From positions 33,501 through 97,500 of the forward strand of contig CAUYUJ010001388.1 in assembly GCA_963575745.1 (NCBI GenBank): a stretch of DNA of 64,000 nucleotides. Reading direction: 5' to 3'. How positions within the stretch are numbered: position 1 is the stretch's first letter; each line of letters begins with the position of its first letter. The DNA comes from Prorocentrum cordatum. Its lineage: Eukaryota > Sar > Dinophyceae > Prorocentrales > Prorocentraceae. Both the position numbers and the translations under genes were made by a program. Shown in pieces: positions 44,364-54,323 of this stretch. The notes under the pieces are model-generated. The model worked only from the letters and a program-made list of their open reading frames with translations. It did not search any database and was not told the origin of the DNA.

Positions 44364-44456
44364 CGAAGAGGCTGAAGGTGTCGTACAGGGCCTCGTCGTC
44401 GAATTGGCCCATGCCGCTCACGCATATGTACTTTGCAACGTCGAGCCCGCAGATTC
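44364..44456 (-). CDS. Candidate exon encoding an SF3B4-like RRM segment
   Basis: Minus-strand exon of 93 nt. It reads GLDVAKYICVSGMGQFDDEA then LYDTFSLF, with GTCACAG as 3' splice site before 44456 and G|GTAAGATC as 5' splice site after 44364. The pattern LDV-x(2)-hydrophobic-I/V-G, then D-E-x-LYDTFS-x-FG, is that of the start of the second RRM of the U2 snRNP protein SF3B4, as I know the family. Neighbouring exons were not found; both flanks are minisatellite or unrelated DNA, so a stranded exon or gene fragment is possible. Confidence 0.5.
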
Positions 44457-44469
44457 CTGTGACCTGGTC

Positions 44470-45985
44470 GATGTTGTGGTGTTCGTCGGTGCGGGAGTGG
44501 TTGGGCGCCCATTGGCTGGCTGGGCCCTCGGGAAGGACAGGAGGGCGGCCTTCTGCGGCGCGGTGGTCGGTGCTGGTGTAGATGAGGGGTCGCTGCAGAC
44601 GTCGATGCTGGGGTCGACGTCGGTGTCGGTGCTGGCGTTGGGGCTGGCACTGGTGCTGGAGTCGGTGTTGTCTTCGGTGCTGGCTGAGATGCGGGGGTCG
44701 GGGATGGTGCCGATTCTGATTTGGATGGTGGTTTTGGTGCTGTTGTCTGCTTTCTTGGATGCTCCCGCCGCTGCTGGCGTCGCCACTGGCGTCAGCGCTG
44801 GCGTCGATGCTGCGGGTGATGCCGGTTTGAGTGCTGACGTAGATTCCGTCCCTGGCGCTGGTGTCTATGCTGCCTGTGGTGCTGGCGTCGAGGCTGTTGT
44901 CGTTGTTGGTGTCGTGACTGGCTTGGGTGCTGGCGTCGTGGCTGATGCTGGCCCTGGAGTAGATGCTGCGTGCGGTGCTTGTGTATCTGCAGTCTCGCCG
45001 CGAGCGTTGATGCTGGCATTGTCACTGGCATTTGCATTGGCGTCGGTGCAGGGTGGTGCTGGTGTCAGCGCTGTCGCCGATGGTGGCTCCAGCGCCGTCG
45101 TCTGTGGCGGCGCCGATGGCATCAATGTTGCCCGCGATGCTGGCGTTGATGCCGTCGTCGATGCTGTCGCGGGGGCTGTGATTTCCGCTGCCTTAGCCGC
45201 GGCCGCCGTCGCGCTCCCCGCCGCAGATGCGGCCCCGGCCACCGACGATGCCGCGCACGCCCAGGCCCTCTGGTCGTGATTCTCGCCCGCCGCCCCTACC
45301 TCCGCTGCATGGTGATCTCTGCTGCGCCGATGCTGGCGTCGATGCATGGCGCAGCGGTGCTCATGCTGGCGTCAATGTTGGCGCCGCTGGCGGCTGCGAT
45401 GCTGTGGTCGCTGCTGGTGTTGTTGCAGGCGCCGATGCATGCTGGTGTCGCTGCTGGCGCGTGCGCTGGCTTCCGCGCTGATCTGGCTAATGTCTTCAGT
45501 ATTAGCGCCGATGCTGGTGCCGATGCTGTCGTTGGCGCTGGCTTGGGTATAGGGGTCGGCACGGGTGCCGGCGTTGACGCTGACGTCTGTGCGCGCGCCG
45601 ATGCAGGGTGCGGCGGTGGTGTCGCTGCTGACTTCAACGGCGGCTTCGATGCCTTAACCAAGTGTCATGCTAACATCGGCGCGGCTGTCGCTGCTGGCTT
45701 CCGCGCTGGAGTGGGTGCTCGGGTCGCTGCTGGGGGCGATGTCGGCGCTGGTGTTGTCGATGCTGGGGGAAGTATTACCTTCGGTGCTAGCGCCGATGCT
45801 ACCGTCTGTGCTGGCGTCCGTACTGGTATAGTTTATGGCTTTGGTGCCGGCGCGGGTGCTGACGTCGTTGCGGGCGTGGGTGCTGGCCTCGGCGCTGACT
45901 GGGAGCTGGCGTTGATGCTGGCTTCGGAGCGGGCCTCGATGATGGAGTCGCGTCCTTCCGCGTGCTGGCGTCGCTGCTATCGCGG
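44470..45985 (+). repeat. GTCGGTGCTGGC-type minisatellite, block 2
   Basis: Same word family and same strand orientation as 37130-38870 (GCTGGCGTCGATGCTG, GCCGATGCTGG). The Val/Gly/Ala-rich ORF from 44272 and the Ser/Thr-rich minus ORFs are repeat products. Confidence 0.8.
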
Positions 45986-46069
45986 GTGCTAGGTTCCAAT
46001 GACGTCGGCGCATCTTTAACCATATTGATCGGTCGTTCTTCATCGTCTCCTTGAAGCCTCTTGCTCGGG

Positions 46070-46192
46070 TTAATCCTCGGGGAAAATGAAGTTGGGGATG
46101 TGGCCCTCCGCGCCATGAGCGTGGAATAAGTCTCCGCTGAGCTTAGGTCGGCCCTGCATGTAGGAGAAGGCCAGCCGGCCGAGGGGGCGCGC
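46070..46192 (-). CDS. Candidate terminal exon, unknown protein
   Basis: The minus strand reads ARPLGRLAFSYMQGRPKLSG then DLFHAHGAEGHIPNFIFPED and a TAA at 46072-46070. CCTCCCCAG directly precedes it (3' splice site at 46193-46195). Length 41 codons including the stop. Highly protein-like but not recognised. The upstream exon was not found. Confidence 0.4.
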   Translation of the reverse strand, partial: ARPLGRLAFSYMQGRPKLSGDLFHAHGAEGHIPNFIFPED

Positions 46193-46199
46193 CTGGGGA

Positions 46200-47480
46200 G
46201 GGCGCGCGCGCGGCGGGGGGGGGGCTGCATTTTTCAACAAGAGCCAACACGCACAGCTACGGAAGCACCGCTGCGGGGGATAAATGGGCCTGGGGCGTCG
46301 CCGAAAACGACTCCTCCCGCGGCCAGCCCGGCGTGCTCCACGCGCGCAGGCGGGCGCGCCTGCTTCAAACCGCGCCCCAAACTGTTTATATAAGCGTCGG
46401 CGACAGCGGCGCCTGGCAACCCGGCCTCAGACTGGCTCGCCGCGCGCTCCACGCAGGTGCGTCGCACCTTTTGCCTTGCGGCGGCTCAACCGCCCCAAGA
46501 GTGAAGCCGCCCCCCGCGGGGGGGGCGATCGTTCCTGAGCTCCCTTCGAAGTGCCCCCAGGGCCCCGAAATCACTGGTAGCCCCACGCGCGCGCGCGGTT
46601 GGAGTTCGGTTTCCATGGTGTATGTTTCTTTTGTTTTCTGTTGTGTGTAGCTTTTTTTTGTAAAATGCAACGCGTGGTTTCGGGCGCTGCATTCAGGTGC
46701 ACGGCCTGATTTTTGCGTGTGGTGATCTATTGCTTTGCTCGGATGGTGCGTTTTTTTTTTGTTTCGGTATCATGCTGGCGGGTTTTTGTTTGGAGGCAAG
46801 TGGTCGTGAATTCGGCCTTTGACAACGTGGGCCGGGTGTTCCTATGCGCGCGATGCGAAGAGGGCGGGATTCAGGATTGAAGCAAAAAAATGGGGCCGAC
46901 GCTGCGATACAGGGCGGAGGTGGACGAGGGGGAAGAGGAAGAGGAGGAGTTCGGCAGCGGCGGCGGGGTTCGAAATGACCGCGACGACGGCGATGCGGAG
47001 GAGGCAGGAGCATGACAGGAGGGCAGGAAGGGGAAGATCCCGACCCCCCCATCGGCTCGCGCGCCCGCGCCGCCCACCACGGGCTGGCGCCGCAGCGCAG
47101 CGGCGATGGGCGTCGAGGCCGGGGTTCTCCTGGCCTCGGAGCCGTCGCGTGGCCAGATCGACGCGGCCGCGATCAAGCGTCTGAACGCGGCGCGCCCGCC
47201 CAGGAGGGGGAGCGGGGCCAGGGGCGCGGCGAGGAAGAGCGAGAAGGAGGAGCAGGAGCGGGCCGAGGGGGAACGACGATGATGATGATGAGGAGGAGGA
47301 GGATGATGATGATGATGAAGCGCCTTGAAAGGTCGGTTCTCCCAAAACACAAACCTGAGAAGCCACCAATACGCCAAATGCGTACGGTAGAGAAAGAGGG
47401 AAGCGGGAGGAGAGGCGGGAGAGGGGTGAAGCAGAAGAAAGGTGAAGCCCAGCCCAGGATTGAAACCCATGATACTGAAA
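46200..47480. other. No supported gene
   Basis: GC-rich DNA with homopolymer runs (T10 at ~46752, A7 at ~46885) and GGA/GAT simple repeats near 46920-46960 and 47275-47320. Open frames have no protein-like stretches. Confidence 0.4.
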
Positions 47481-48095
47481 GAAAGAAATCATGAATGACA
47501 GATTGTCCAATGTCCCAAATGAATCCCACCACAAGGTCTCTCTTGCTTTGAATGAAGATGAGAAAAATGAGAAACGTAATGCAAGATAATGGAGCATGCT
47601 CAAATTGATCAACAATATCTTGAGTGACTTGAGTAATTCTTGAAGCCAATCTTGAGGGCATATAGTCCCAAGGTCTGAAGTAAGTAAGAAGTGAAGAAAT
47701 CTTCCATTAAGTCTCATGAAACCCATTGAACATAAGTAGCAACCAAGACGGTTATATGTACTGAAAGAGAGTCTAAAATAGAAACTGAATGTCCCAAACA
47801 CGCAATGAATCCAGAAGATACGGAGGCATACAAAATGGATTGTCAAAGCCGAGTGAGAACTCATCCGTGAGAACCCACCCAAGGCATATCAAGACATATG
47901 GAGTAAGGTTGAATTCAAACAAGTATGGAGGGCGCAAGATGGCTGGGAATGTTTATAACCTTTGTATTTTGCCAACCAACAACGTTGAAGAACATGCATG
48001 AGAGATTGAGGGAGACTGAGAGTCCTCCAAAAGCCGCAGGCCCATGCACCGCAGACGCCAGGGGATTCAGTCTGTCGGAGTCCCAGGAATGGCAT
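47480..48095. other. AT-richer non-coding stretch
   Basis: Low-GC compared with the rest of the window. Downstream of the last coding block of the unknown spliced gene, it is probably intron or 3' region. A minus-strand open frame (FLIFLIFIQSKRDLVVGFIW) is hydrophobic and may be chance. Confidence 0.35.
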
Positions 48096-48470
48096 TCACG
48101 GGTACTTCCAACGCCACTTTTCCACAAAGAAGTCTCCGTCCCACCAGTAGTCAGACAGGTACCATACAACTGGGTGAGGCCAGCCCGATTCGGGGTCGAA
48201 CCACGTGTCATAGTACTCCGTATACCAGACTTTGGTGTAGACTTTTTCCTCTTCACAGTAGTTCCACATTCCTCCTGAACCGTGTGTCCACTTGAGACGC
48301 TTCTTGGCGGCTAGCTTGACTGGAAGGCTGCGTTTGGCCATCCCCTGGAATTGGATATGGATGTTTCCCAGCCGTCTCGGACGAGAGTTCCCGTCAGGGT
48401 TTGAGGCGAAACGGCTACTGACCAGCAGCCAGTTCTTTCCAAGGAACTCTCCGAACCCTTTCGTCGGGAC
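48096..48470 (-). CDS. Unknown spliced gene, last coding block
   Basis: A frame change near 48420-48475 separates this block from the preceding exon. It reads PRRLGNIHIQFQGMAKRSLP, GGMWNYCEEEKVYTKVWYTE, FDPESGWPHPVVWYLSDYWW and ends EKWRWKYP at 48096. It is very rich in Trp and Tyr. A possible 5' splice site (GAA|GTACCC) lies just before the stop, so the gene could continue. No family recognised. Confidence 0.45.
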   Translation of the reverse strand, partial: VPTKGFGEFLGKNWLLVSSRFASNPDGNSRPRRLGNIHIQFQGMAKRSLPVKLAAKKRLKWTHGSGGMWNYCEEEKVYTKVWYTEYYDTWFDPESGWPHPVVWYLSDYWWDGDFFVEKWRWKYP

Positions 48471-48699
48471 CCCGAACGTTGACATACAGTCCATTAAAGC
48501 CGCTGTCCCGACAAGCTTTGAACAGCGGGATTTTGCACCAGTCATAAGTGAAATGAGGACCACCAAGGTCCGATGGTATAAGAAACCGAGCCGGCAACTT
48601 GACCACCCTTTGGAATAGCAGCGTAGAGCAGTATGAGAGTGCCTCAAGATCTTGTTTAGACAGGAAGCAGACTTTGCGTTTAGACCTGCAAAGCTTCCC
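48471..48699 (-). CDS. Unknown spliced gene, third coding block
   Basis: Begins after ATCTTTCAG, a strong 3' splice site with AG at 48701-48700. Reads GKLCRSKRKVCFLSKQDLEA, LSYCSTLLFQRVVKLPARFL and IPSDLGGPHFTYDWCKIPLF. Phase 0, compatible with the previous exon. The frame then changes by one base around the GGGG of ACGTTCGGGGTCCC, either a mutation or a consensus error. Confidence 0.5.
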
Positions 48700-49106
48700 C
48701 TGAAAGATAACGTGAGGGTCCGACGCCTTGGGAAGTAGCATACCGAAAGCTTGAGCCCGAGACTGCAGGAGCCGACAGGAGGCAAGGGAAGGGGAGGGGG
48801 CCCATCCCCCCAAACCCCAAGAGAGAAAAACAGACTCGAGTCCCAAAACACGGAGGCATCCTGAGGAAGGAGGGATTGTTGCGAAGCCACGGTGTCCCTA
48901 AGATCGCATGGATCAGGCGGGTCCCAGATAGAATCGCACAAGTGACATCTCCTGGTGTCAGCCAACCCCTAGGTGGGAGGCAAGGAGGGGAGAGGAGAAC
49001 ACAAAGAGGTCTCGATACAGACCCAAATGAATTCCGTGGGGCGTCAAATACCCCCGCTCCATTAGTATTGGAGCCTGTTCTCTGAGGCCGCAATTAGGTA
49101 GGATAC
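48700..49106 (-). other. Putative intron 2 of the unknown gene
   Basis: 407 bp from TGG|GTATCC to TTTCAG|GGG. A second donor in the same phase (GAG|GTCTGG) is six bases upstream. Confidence 0.45.
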
Positions 49107-49916
49107 CCAGACCTCTGAAGATTCCGTAACATTAAATTTGTGCACTTGCATTCCGTGAAACATTGCCACGGCAAACTTCCGAGTGTGAGGTGCACATGGG
49201 CCGCGAAAAAGGCGACGGTCTTTCCCGGTCCTAGCAAAAGACCCATGTTGATCAGCAAACGTCAAAATAGACCGAATGGAGCAGATGATGGGAGAAATCC
49301 CCTGAATTATGCTCCAGAACCGATCTGGGTCAACATACCCCGCTCCCAACCCTAGCTCCATCAAATCTCCAATAAGCTCTAGCCATCGAGAAGTGTCGGG
49401 TTCCCTGTTCCACCGCTCTCGGACCATCCTCTGTACATCGGTGACACGACCAGCGACTGAGCGGAGCTCCTCCATGGACTTGGACGAGGCACTGGTGGGT
49501 TGTCGTCTTTGAAGATACCTGGCCATTTGACCCCAAATATTCCACCAGACAGTGTAAATGAAATTCCCAGGATCTGACCAGCGGTTGTCGTAGAACACTG
49601 CGCCCTTGTATGACATTGTCTTGATCTGTACAAAAGACATAGAGCGTACTGCAATTCCCACGATCCCAATAAGGTCCTTGCATGCCTTACTTGAGAAAAA
49701 TTCCTCAAAGAGATTCCATAGCTGCCTGAGAGGTATCTCGAATTCGCGCCCCTTCTCATACATGTGGAGTGTGACGCATTTCCGTGGGTTGTATGATCCT
49801 GAATTTACAGGAACGATCTCGGAACTTTCGATTGCCAGTGCACGTGGGCAGGCGGATGCCCACGCCTCGAAGATACAGCACTGGAGGGACTTTGAATTCC
49901 ATGGCCTGACGACCCT
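49107..49916 (-). CDS. Unknown spliced gene, second coding block
   Basis: Exactly 270 codons, phase 0 at both ends. Starts after CTTGCCCCTCAG and reads RVVRPWNSKSLQCCIFEAWA, RKCVTLHMYEKGREFEIPL, QLWNLFEEFFSSKACKDLIG, GQMARYLQRRQPTSASSKSM, DTSRWLELIGDLMELGLGAG and HTRKFAVAMFHGMQVHKFNV. Predicted mostly helical, with some hydrophobic stretches but no clear membrane span. No recognised domain. Codon use is more A/T-tolerant than in the rest of the window. Confidence 0.55.
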
Positions 49917-50732
49917 CTGAGGGGCAAGCATGAGAGTGTGTTCCCAAATAACTTGAGAAGAGGTTGGAGCAGAACGGGCAAAGCGAATTGAACCAAAATG
50001 ACTACAGAAATCAGCCAGGACATCAGGACAACCGAAAGATGTGGATTCAAAAGATGGTGAGATAGAGAAAAGAGATGCACTTTATCAGGGATCGGACGGC
50101 AGTCGTCGTCCTGGCCAGCGAAGTGAGATTAACAATCCCAGGCCAAACCCATTTGTACTGAAGTGGAGAAGCAAACTGGTCGCCAAACTACCCCAAGAAG
50201 AAACTTGAAACTTCGAGGCCTTGGGCAAAGAGTGGGAAACAACCCCACTTAACCCCGTCAGCCGAATTGAGAAGAATATGATGCAGTCTCAGCTCATGAG
50301 AAATGGCCTGGAGGCCTAATGCCCTGAGACACTTGTAATCCCAAGCATTCCCAGATTGAATCGAAAGCCATAATCCTGGCAAAGTGATGAAATTAGCAAT
50401 CCCATCCAAGCCCGTTTTGAACTGAAGTGAAGGACCAAACTAAGAGCGAAGCAATCCCAAGTTAAGTAATGTCCCATCGAGGCTGTGGGCAAAGAACAAG
50501 AATCGACCCCACTACTTTGGCCCTGACGGACGTATTGAGGAGAGCAGAACTTAATCCCTGCCTCAGAGAAATGGCCTGGGGTCCCACTGAAAGCCCTTGT
50601 AATCCCAGATTGATCCAGGGTTGAACCAAGAAGAGAGCTGAGGACCCGAAGGGAAGAAACACATTAGCTGTATCTTCTGAACTGCCTCGGTCACATCAGG
50701 AAACGAGGTTTGCAAAGCAGATGGCACCTTAC
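49917..50732 (-). other. Putative intron 1 with diverged tandem duplication
   Basis: 816 bp, AAT|GTAAGG to CCCCTCAG|AGG. It contains two related ~250-270 bp units, about 50130-50395 and 50396-50645, sharing GAGAAATGGCCTGG, CTTGTAATCCCA, GGGCAAAGA and AACTGAAGTG words. No coding capacity seen. Confidence 0.5.
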
Positions 50733-51530
50733 ATTGGCACCGTTATTGCCAGACTCCACCGTGATAAGATCTCCAACATCTTCAAACATGTCCTTGACGT
50801 AGAGGAGCGCAACAATGCAGCTGCCAGCGAAGATCTGAGATTTGTCGTGTAGCCTCTCCTTCTTAGGGCAGACCTCAGGGCCAATGAACGCTTCTTTGGT
50901 ATAAAACCGCGCATTGAACAAATGGATATCCTTTGAACGAAACGTGTTGAGCCCAAAATGCCAGAGAATCTTCGTGACGTCCCTGGTAGTGAGATAGCCG
51001 TGCTCTCCCAAAACTGGGATACCGTCTGAAACCAGTGGCCCTTGATTGTCGATAATGAAAGGCGTAAGCTCACGAACTGTGATGATTTGGAAGTGTTCCC
51101 CGACCTTGGCCTTGAAGGTGTTCAAACCTGTAAGCTGGGGGACGAAAACCATAATGTAACGTCTTGAGCTGGTGTGGTCTGTGCCGCCCTTTGGGGCGAA
51201 AATTGGGCATCCTGAGTGATCGTACTCCAACTGAGACTTCAGCACTGGAGGGCCCAACTTGCTGATCCAGGGTTTCTTATCCTGTTCCCAGCTCTTTGGA
51301 GCAGGCTGCGACCTTCGGTCAGGCGAGTCGACTTCCGCTTCCGAGCCAGAGGAAGAACTCCTGGAGTCTGGTGATCCCGAGGACGGTACTTCCCAGGTAG
51401 TGCCGCCCACAGGTTTAGCAGGTGTTTCCCCGCGGTAGTCCTGCGTCTCTGGTAAGGCATCATCCGACTCGGGCTTCGACCCCGACCCGCCACCCTGCAG
51501 TTGTTTCTTGAACCCACCTGAGTACTGCAT
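50733..51530 (-). CDS. Unknown spliced gene, first coding block
   Basis: 266 codons from ATG at 51530 to the donor AAT|GTAAGG. Residues 1-100 are Ser/Pro/Gly-rich and probably disordered (SSGSPDSRSSSSGSEAEVDS). From about residue 100 there is a folded-looking region: YIMVFVPQLTGLNTFKAKVG, FQIITVRELTPFIIDNQGPL, TRDVTKILWHFGLNTFRSKD, FAGSCIVALLYVKDMFEDVG and DLITVESGNNGAN. The start could lie upstream in another exon: a GATTGCCAG precedes the ATG by four bases. No family recognised. The GGA tract upstream belongs to the repeat, although its frame is open to 52070. Confidence 0.55.
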
Positions 51531-51544
51531 CTTCCTGGCAATCG

Positions 51545-51950
51545 GTGAGGAGGAGCAGGAGGAGGAGGGGGGGAGGAGCAGGAGGAGGAGGGGAGGAGCA
51601 GGAGGAGGAGGGGAGGAGAAGGAGGAGGAGGAGCAGGAGGAGGAGGGGAATGAGGAGGAGGAGGAGGAGGTAGGAGGAGAAAGAGGGAGGACCAGGAGAA
51701 GAAGGAGCATGAGAAGGAGGAGCATGATGAGGAGGACGACGACGATCACGACGACGACGACGAGGACGACGAGGGCCAGGAGGCCAGGAAGAGGAGGAGG
51801 ACTCGAGGACCAGGAAGAGGAGGAATATGATAATACAGAAGATGATGATGCGAATGATGATGATGCTGATGATGATGATGATGAGCATGGGAATGATGAT
51901 GATGCTGATGATGACGACGATGCTGATGATGGTGATGATCGCCTCTTTCT
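51545..51950. repeat. GGA then GAT/GAC simple repeats
   Basis: GGAGGAG-rich from 51549 to 51800 with GACGAC inserts, then ATGATG/GATGAT from about 51830 to 51940. Confidence 0.9.
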
Positions 51951-52179
51951 CCTCCTCCTCCTGTTCCTCCTATCTTGCTCCTCCTCATTCCTCGTCGGCC
52001 CACTCCTACTCCTGCTGCTCCCTCTTTCTCGCCGCGCTCCTGGCCCCGTTCCCTCCCCGCCCCTCCTCATTCCTCTTGCTCCGAGTCCGATCGATATTAT
52101 GGATGCATGAGTCCGTCCGTGGCCTTTTGGATCGGCCCCCTTCGCGCCCTAGCTTTTTGGATCGGCCCCCCTGGCGCCA

Positions 52180-52500
52180 ATGGCTGCCTGGGTTCGCCCC
52201 CTCAGCGGGGCCCTGAAGACGCGGTGCCCCAGCAGGGCCGAGGGGCTCGGCGCCCAGGGCGCTGCGCCCCCCGGCGCGCTCGCGCCCGCTCCCGGGGACG
52301 TGGGCCAGCAAGGCGGCGTCGCGAACCCGGGCGCTGCCTCGTGGTTCGTGGTCTGGCAGCGGGTGGCGCGCGGCCCCATGCGCCTGGCGTTCCGCCGCCG
52401 TTGCTGGGGGGTGATCGGGCAAGTCCTCAAGGACATCAAGGCCCTCCCCCCGTCGACCCCCCCGCGACTCGTATCCGACAGGTTCCTCCACCTCAGGGCA
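52180..52500. other. GC-rich stretch, possible small coding remnant
   Basis: The plus strand reads GQQGGVANPGAASWFVVWQR and PMRLAFRRRCWGVIGQVLKD in one frame (52297-52440), which is moderately protein-like. No other support. Confidence 0.25.
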
Positions 52501-52745
52501 CGTCCGATCCCCCCCCCTCTTCCCCCCCTCCTCCTCCTCCTCCTCCTCCTCCTCCTCCTCCTCCTCCACCTCCTCCTCCACCTCCTCCTCCTCTTGCTGG
52601 ACTCCTGCTCCCCCTCCTCCTCCTCCTCCTCCTCCTCCTCCTCCTCCCCTGCCCCCTCCTGCTCGACTCCTGCTCCTTCTCTTGCTGCTGCTCCTCCTCC
52701 CCCTCCTCACCCCCCCCCCCCATCCTCCTCCGCCCACCCTCGCTC
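52500..52745. repeat. CTC/TCC tract
   Basis: Pyrimidine triplet repeat with CTGCTGGACTC interruptions. Confidence 0.9.
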
Positions 52746-52779
52746 TCCCTAGTCCTCTCCATATTCCTAGCAACTTATC

Positions 52780-53140
52780 GAGGCGCGCGGGCAGGGCGCC
52801 CTTGGGGCCTGACGGCTTGATTGCCGCGCTGGACTGGCGTTGGCACTGCTTGAGTGGTTGGGCGGCTACGCGGGCGACCACGCAGCGTCCTGGCCAGGGC
52901 CGTCGCCGACGAGTTCGCGCGCGTCGAGCGCCTCTGCCTCTGAGGCGGGCGATGCCTCCCGCGGCGTCGCGGGGGGGCGCCGATTGCAATTAGATTTTCA
53001 GTTCGAGCCTTTCGCCGCCTCGAGACATAGACGGGGCGCGGATATCCAACGTGCTGCCTCATCCTCATGCTTATGATGCTACTCCCTCGCCCTCCTTTGT
53101 TACCTCCTCCTTCCCCCCCCTCCTTTGTTACCTTTCCCCC
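52780..53140. other. No supported gene
   Basis: Short GC-rich interval between the CTC tract and the YR retrotransposon. Nothing beyond overlapping open frames. Confidence 0.4.
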
Positions 53141-53208
53141 CCCCTTTCTCCCTCGGCCCGACTCTCCCCCTCTTCCTTCCGTCGTTCCAACCCGGGTGGC
53201 AGGCTCAT

Positions 53209-53536
53209 TTACACAGCACCCACACTCGAGAGCCAGGCTTGAATGTATGTTAACTCGGAGCGTGCCTATACCATAAAATCTTGATTTTAGAATGCTGGGG
53301 GCAGGCGGGGGTAGAGCGACAACCCTAATCAAAAGAGGCCCCACAGAAAATCCGACGCAGCAGCGGGAGAGACAACCCCACAGGACAGCGAGCGGCTCGA
53401 GAGGAGGGGGCACCCTCCGAAAGTATCTGTTCGCAGCGGCGGGGCCCCGTGTGAGGCCCGAAACATAAAAGGCCGAGAGGTACCTGACCGCGCCTCGGCC
53501 CACGGTCGGGCCAAAAAGCCTCGCGGCGAAACCCCC
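53209..53536 (-). repeat. Split direct repeat B2 (328 bp)
   Basis: Nearly identical to 53705-54032 over 328 bp (few substitutions, for example AATGCTG versus AGTGCTG). It runs from TTACACAGCACCC at the low-coordinate end to GCGGCGAAACCCCC. Confidence 0.95.
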
Positions 53537-53570
53537 GAGCTCATACAAGCCCAAGGGTGGGCAGGGTTGG

Positions 53571-53704
53571 GAGCCGAAACTTTGCGCCAGGAGAGGAGGG
53601 ACAAGCACGAGAGAGACTGCGCTACTCCTCCTCCTAATTTGCAGTTGAGGCGGCTATCTGAACGTTTACAGGGGGTGTGTAAAAGTGTGTTTAAAAACGC
53701 GTAT
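53571..53704 (-). repeat. Split direct repeat A2 (134 bp)
   Basis: Matches 60936-61069 over 134 bp, from GAGCCGAAACTTTGCGCC to GTTTAAAAACGCGTAT. It abuts B1 with no spacer. Confidence 0.95.
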
Positions 53705-54032
53705 TTACACAGCACCCACACTCGAGAGCCAGGCTTGAATGTATGTTAACTCGGAGCGTGCCTATACCATAAAATCTTGATTTTAGAGTGCTGGGGGCAG
53801 GCGGGGGTAGAGCGACAACCCTAATCAAAAGAGGCCCCACAGAATATCCGACGCAGCAGCGGGAGAGACAACCCCACAGGACAGCGAGCGGCTCGAGAGG
53901 AGGGGGCACCCTCCGAAAGTATCTGTTCGCAGCGGCGGGGCCCCGTGTGAGGCCCGAAACATAAAAGGCCGAGAGGTACCTGACCGTGCCTCGGCCCACG
54001 GTCGGGCCAAAAAGCCTCGCGGCGAAACCCCC
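53705..54032 (-). repeat. Split direct repeat B1 (328 bp)
   Basis: Internal copy of the B repeat, directly downstream of the ORFs on the minus strand and immediately next to A2. Confidence 0.95.
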
Positions 54033-54323
54033 AGTCCCGTCATCACTAGACTGGCACTTGCGCCTTCACGCTTCCAGCCACAGCTAGACACGAGCGCGGC
54101 GCACATTCGGGAGGGGGGGAAAGGGAGATAATTTGTGTCGCTCTCACCCACCAAAAAACCTGCTTTATATTTTCCCCATATCTGTCAAATGTTCAAGGAA
54201 GACAAGTGGAGGACAGGGTGCACGCGCCCAAATCTCGAGGCTCCTGCATTCATATCAAAAGATATGGCCCCCGCAAAAGGCGGGGCCTGAAATGAGAGTG
54301 GGGGCCGCAAAAGGCTGGCCTGC

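Noticed and set aside
44272-45279. 335-codon plus-strand ORF
   Set aside because: Its first ~60 codons are the complement of the SF3B4-like exon, the rest is minisatellite.
51745-52070. N-terminal extension of the unknown spliced gene
   Set aside because: The open frame runs into GGA/GAC/GAT repeats coding poly-Ser; the ATG at 51530 or an upstream exon is more plausible.
53329-54154. Two near-identical small minus-strand ORFs (GVSPRGFLARPWAEARSGTS...)
   Set aside because: They lie in the duplicated B repeats of the YR element and simply reflect the repeat.
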